The notes under the pieces are model-generated. The model was not told where the DNA came from. It saw only the letters and a list, made by a program, of their open reading frames with translations, and did not search any database. DNA of 64,000 nucleotides, from positions 27,699,862 through 27,763,861 of the forward strand of contig NC_023751.2 in assembly GCF_000499845.2 (NCBI RefSeq), written 5' to 3'. The stretch comes from Phaseolus vulgaris (lineage: Eukaryota; Streptophyta; Magnoliopsida; Fabales; Fabaceae). A program made the translations under genes and the position numbers. Below are positions 62,046 through 64,000 of the stretch, piece after piece (position 1 is the stretch's first letter; each line of letters opens with the position of its first letter).

Positions 62046-63544
62046 TATGAGAATGAAAATAAAAAGAAAGTTTTACTTAAAAAGATAAAAATGAAATATT
62101 GAAATTGGCATAGGAGGGCCCGTTTGACATCCATAAAAATTGTCCCAATTGTTTTGATTTGAAAATGGGTGAGTAAATGGTTGGTAATTTCGAGAAAAGG
62201 AGGTTTGAGATGGAGAAAGAGTTGCATATGCATACAAAATGTGAATACGCAAATGTTGACTTTAACATTTATTTTGTTCCTCTTTATTGGAACAATCTAT
62301 GCATGGTAAGGAAAAGTGAAATTTGAGAAGAAAAGATTAGTCCATGGTTAGCACTTCAATAGCACACTTTTGTGGAACTTCAAAACCTCACTTTCATTCA
62401 TTCATACTTGTGTTCATTACTTAACCCAAAACCTAAGGAATATTTTACTTTACCCCGTCAAAGGGGGACCAAAGACTAATCAACTCTCTAACTTGCCAAA
62501 CACAATTATGGACACCAAACAATTTCCTTTAAATCAATTCCAAAATCATTTTTCTTTTTTATTATCATATTCTTCGTAATAAATAACTTTCTAATTACGT
62601 TTTACATTTACAAAGTTTAAATTTAAGATATTTTATAATTTTGTTTTAATCAGATCAAAATGACTTGTTAAGTAAAAAGGTTATTCATTTAAAATATAAG
62701 TCAGGTTGAATTGAACCAAGGTGTCCGTTTTCTAAAGTCTATTAATGTATTTGGTTCATATTTAGTAATTTCAAAAATTATTTAATAAGAAATAGAAGAA
62801 TGTAGTGAGAATAAAGAGTTATGATGGTAAACAATAACTTCTGATCATGGAAAGGAATATGCGATACAAATTTACAATTTATAACGAGAATACAAAGAGT
62901 AAAAATTATATTTTCATAACCTCCTAATAAATATTAAAATATTTGTTCTAAATATTCTTATTGTCATATTCCCGAAAATAAAATAAACATTTCATTAAAT
63001 AAATACCCCTAAATTGTTGCTTTTATTAAGCCGATTCTAGAAAATTAGGAGATACAAGATTAAATTTTCACAACGAAAGTTAAGGGAAAAAAACATAAAA
63101 ATTGTATTTATATTTTGATATCTATGACCCCCCAAAAAGTTATAACTCTTCAATATTTGAAAAATTGGAGATACGTTTTCGTAAATGGAAGAGTGTTTTT
63201 TGTCCATGAAAGGTATTTAAAGGATGACCTCACAGCAGCCTCATAAACAAGCCCAAGCCTGCTAAACCTAGTTTTATCATCTGGGGATTGCTTTTTACAC
63301 CTCCCGTGCTTCCCTCCTTTACTCAAATGAGAGTGTGTATAAAACAAAATTGACCCTAATGAAAAACTTACTTTTATTTCTTCCTCTCCACTCGTCATCT
63401 ATCGGCTATTATCTCTTTTTCTTACACTTTATCTCTCATTGTTGTTGTCACCCTTGTCGCAATTACCTCAATGATGTCACCACCAATTGTGTCATCGTTA
63501 TTTCAAGTTTTACATTAAGTATTTTATTTTTCTAATTTTTGCAC
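62046..63544. other. Intergenic DNA leading into a second PMD-type locus
   Basis: No gene is seen. About 62340-62570 and 63180-63520 are less AT-rich; the latter, CT-rich, is in the position of the leader that precedes the PMD pseudogene at 41338. The frame at 63150-63398 (minus) has no known motif. Confidence 0.45.
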
Positions 63545-63770
63545 ATAGTTTAGATTAGATGATTTGAAAATTTCTTAGATTGTAGAATTTGGGAATGACT
63601 TTTGCATTATGCAATCCAAAAGTATTTCTTTAGGAAAAGTGACTTTTGTCCTAAATATATTTCTAGATTTGGAAGAGTATTCTAGATTGTCTGATCTGAA
63701 AACTTTTTATTTTGAAGAAAATGTCTTTCGAATTGTGAAATTCTAAAGACACTTGTTGGATGTGTTATAC
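63545..63770 (+). repeat. Diverged AGATT-GTAATCT repeats before the second PMD locus
   Basis: Words such as TTAGATTGTAGAATTTGGGA, GCATTATGCAATCCAAAAGT, TAGATTGTCTGATCTGAAAA and CGAATTGTGAAATTC at spacings of about 45-60 bp are diverged forms of the palindrome units at 40782-41235, in the same position relative to a PMD start codon. Confidence 0.6.
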
Positions 63771-63832
63771 ATGAGGAATGTGTTATAACTATGGATTGTT
63801 ATGTGATTTGATTTGGATATATATGGTAAGGA

Positions 63833-64000
63833 CAAGAGGTAGTTATTGTTATGTCAATGTTACACAAAGACCTACAACCTCAATTCGTAGTAGAGATCTT
63901 TCTCCAGATGTTTATCTTAGTGGTGTATATGTAATTGAGGGAGCTATAGAAGTAGGTGTTTATGGGGGAAGGATTTTCAAGTGGACCATTTGGTACATCG
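63833..64000 (+). pseudogene. Plant mobile domain protein, N-terminal part, cut by the window end
   Basis: The ATG at 63833 opens MVRTRGSYC, the standard MVRTRG start of transposon-linked PMD proteins, then QRPTTSIRSRDLSPD, which parallels RPTTSVRRRGQGD of the pseudogene at 41338. The frame stays open to the window edge, but the expected GF-GGP segment appears in another frame at about 63971-63990 (GFSSGPFGTS), which suggests a single-base frameshift. Most of the gene lies outside the window. Confidence 0.65.

Overview
This window is nuclear DNA from a flowering plant. Its genes are split by GT-AG introns, the DNA between them is very AT-rich, and decayed plant retrotransposons and DNA transposons fill much of the space. 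The protein families and the repeats (legume-type gypsy and copia LTRs, a miniature LTR element ending in a tRNA-Met type primer site, a plant-mobile-domain/Mutator composite) point to a papilionoid legume, most likely of the Phaseolus/Vigna/Glycine group. The species assignment is inference.

Five intact protein genes could be modelled with in-frame splice junctions. (1) 2279-6526, minus: a HIPL1-type Hedgehog-interacting-like / glucose-sorbosone dehydrogenase-like surface protein, 7 exons, 695 aa, with a signal peptide and a GPI-type tail. (2) 18082-20231, minus: a nodulin-like major facilitator transporter related to NFD4, 2 exons, 538 aa. (3) 25401-28864, plus: a calmodulin-binding protein 60 (CBP60) family regulator, 7 exons, 614 aa. 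(4) 31374-34713, minus: a DUF863 nuclear-type protein of unknown role, 3 coding exons, 930 aa, with a probable 5'UTR intron and a leader uORF; it converges on the CBP60 gene. (5) 49849-53428, minus: a leucine-rich-repeat receptor kinase of the NILR1 (At1g74360) type, 2 exons, 1091 aa. From memory, the Arabidopsis counterparts of genes 1, 2 and 5 lie close together on chromosome 1, so the block may keep old synteny. The genes do not form one pathway, although genes 3 and 5 belong to families linked to immunity.

Accessory layout. 1-9.97 kb: HIPL1, a degenerate TTAATY hexamer array (7686-8215) and gypsy-type remnants. 9.97-17.9 kb: AT-rich DNA, then a gypsy LTR, two tandem-repeat blocks, a dead gypsy gag and a dead copia integrase/RT segment. 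20.2-25.4 kb: copy 1 of a dispersed repeat and a hAT-like MITE. 36.4-49.6 kb: a complete 333-bp TRIM retrotransposon with a perfect 5-bp target duplication (38711-39043), a copia gag scrap, a composite with a plant-mobile-domain pseudogene facing a Mutator transposase pseudogene between arrays of palindromic GGATTACGTAATCC repeats (40.8-44.5 kb), and a minus-strand copia element. 53.4-64 kb: two more copies of the dispersed repeat, a copia LTR scrap, a further TRIM fragment and, at the right edge, the start of a second plant-mobile-domain locus. No tRNA, rRNA, CRISPR array or bacterial-type operon was seen.
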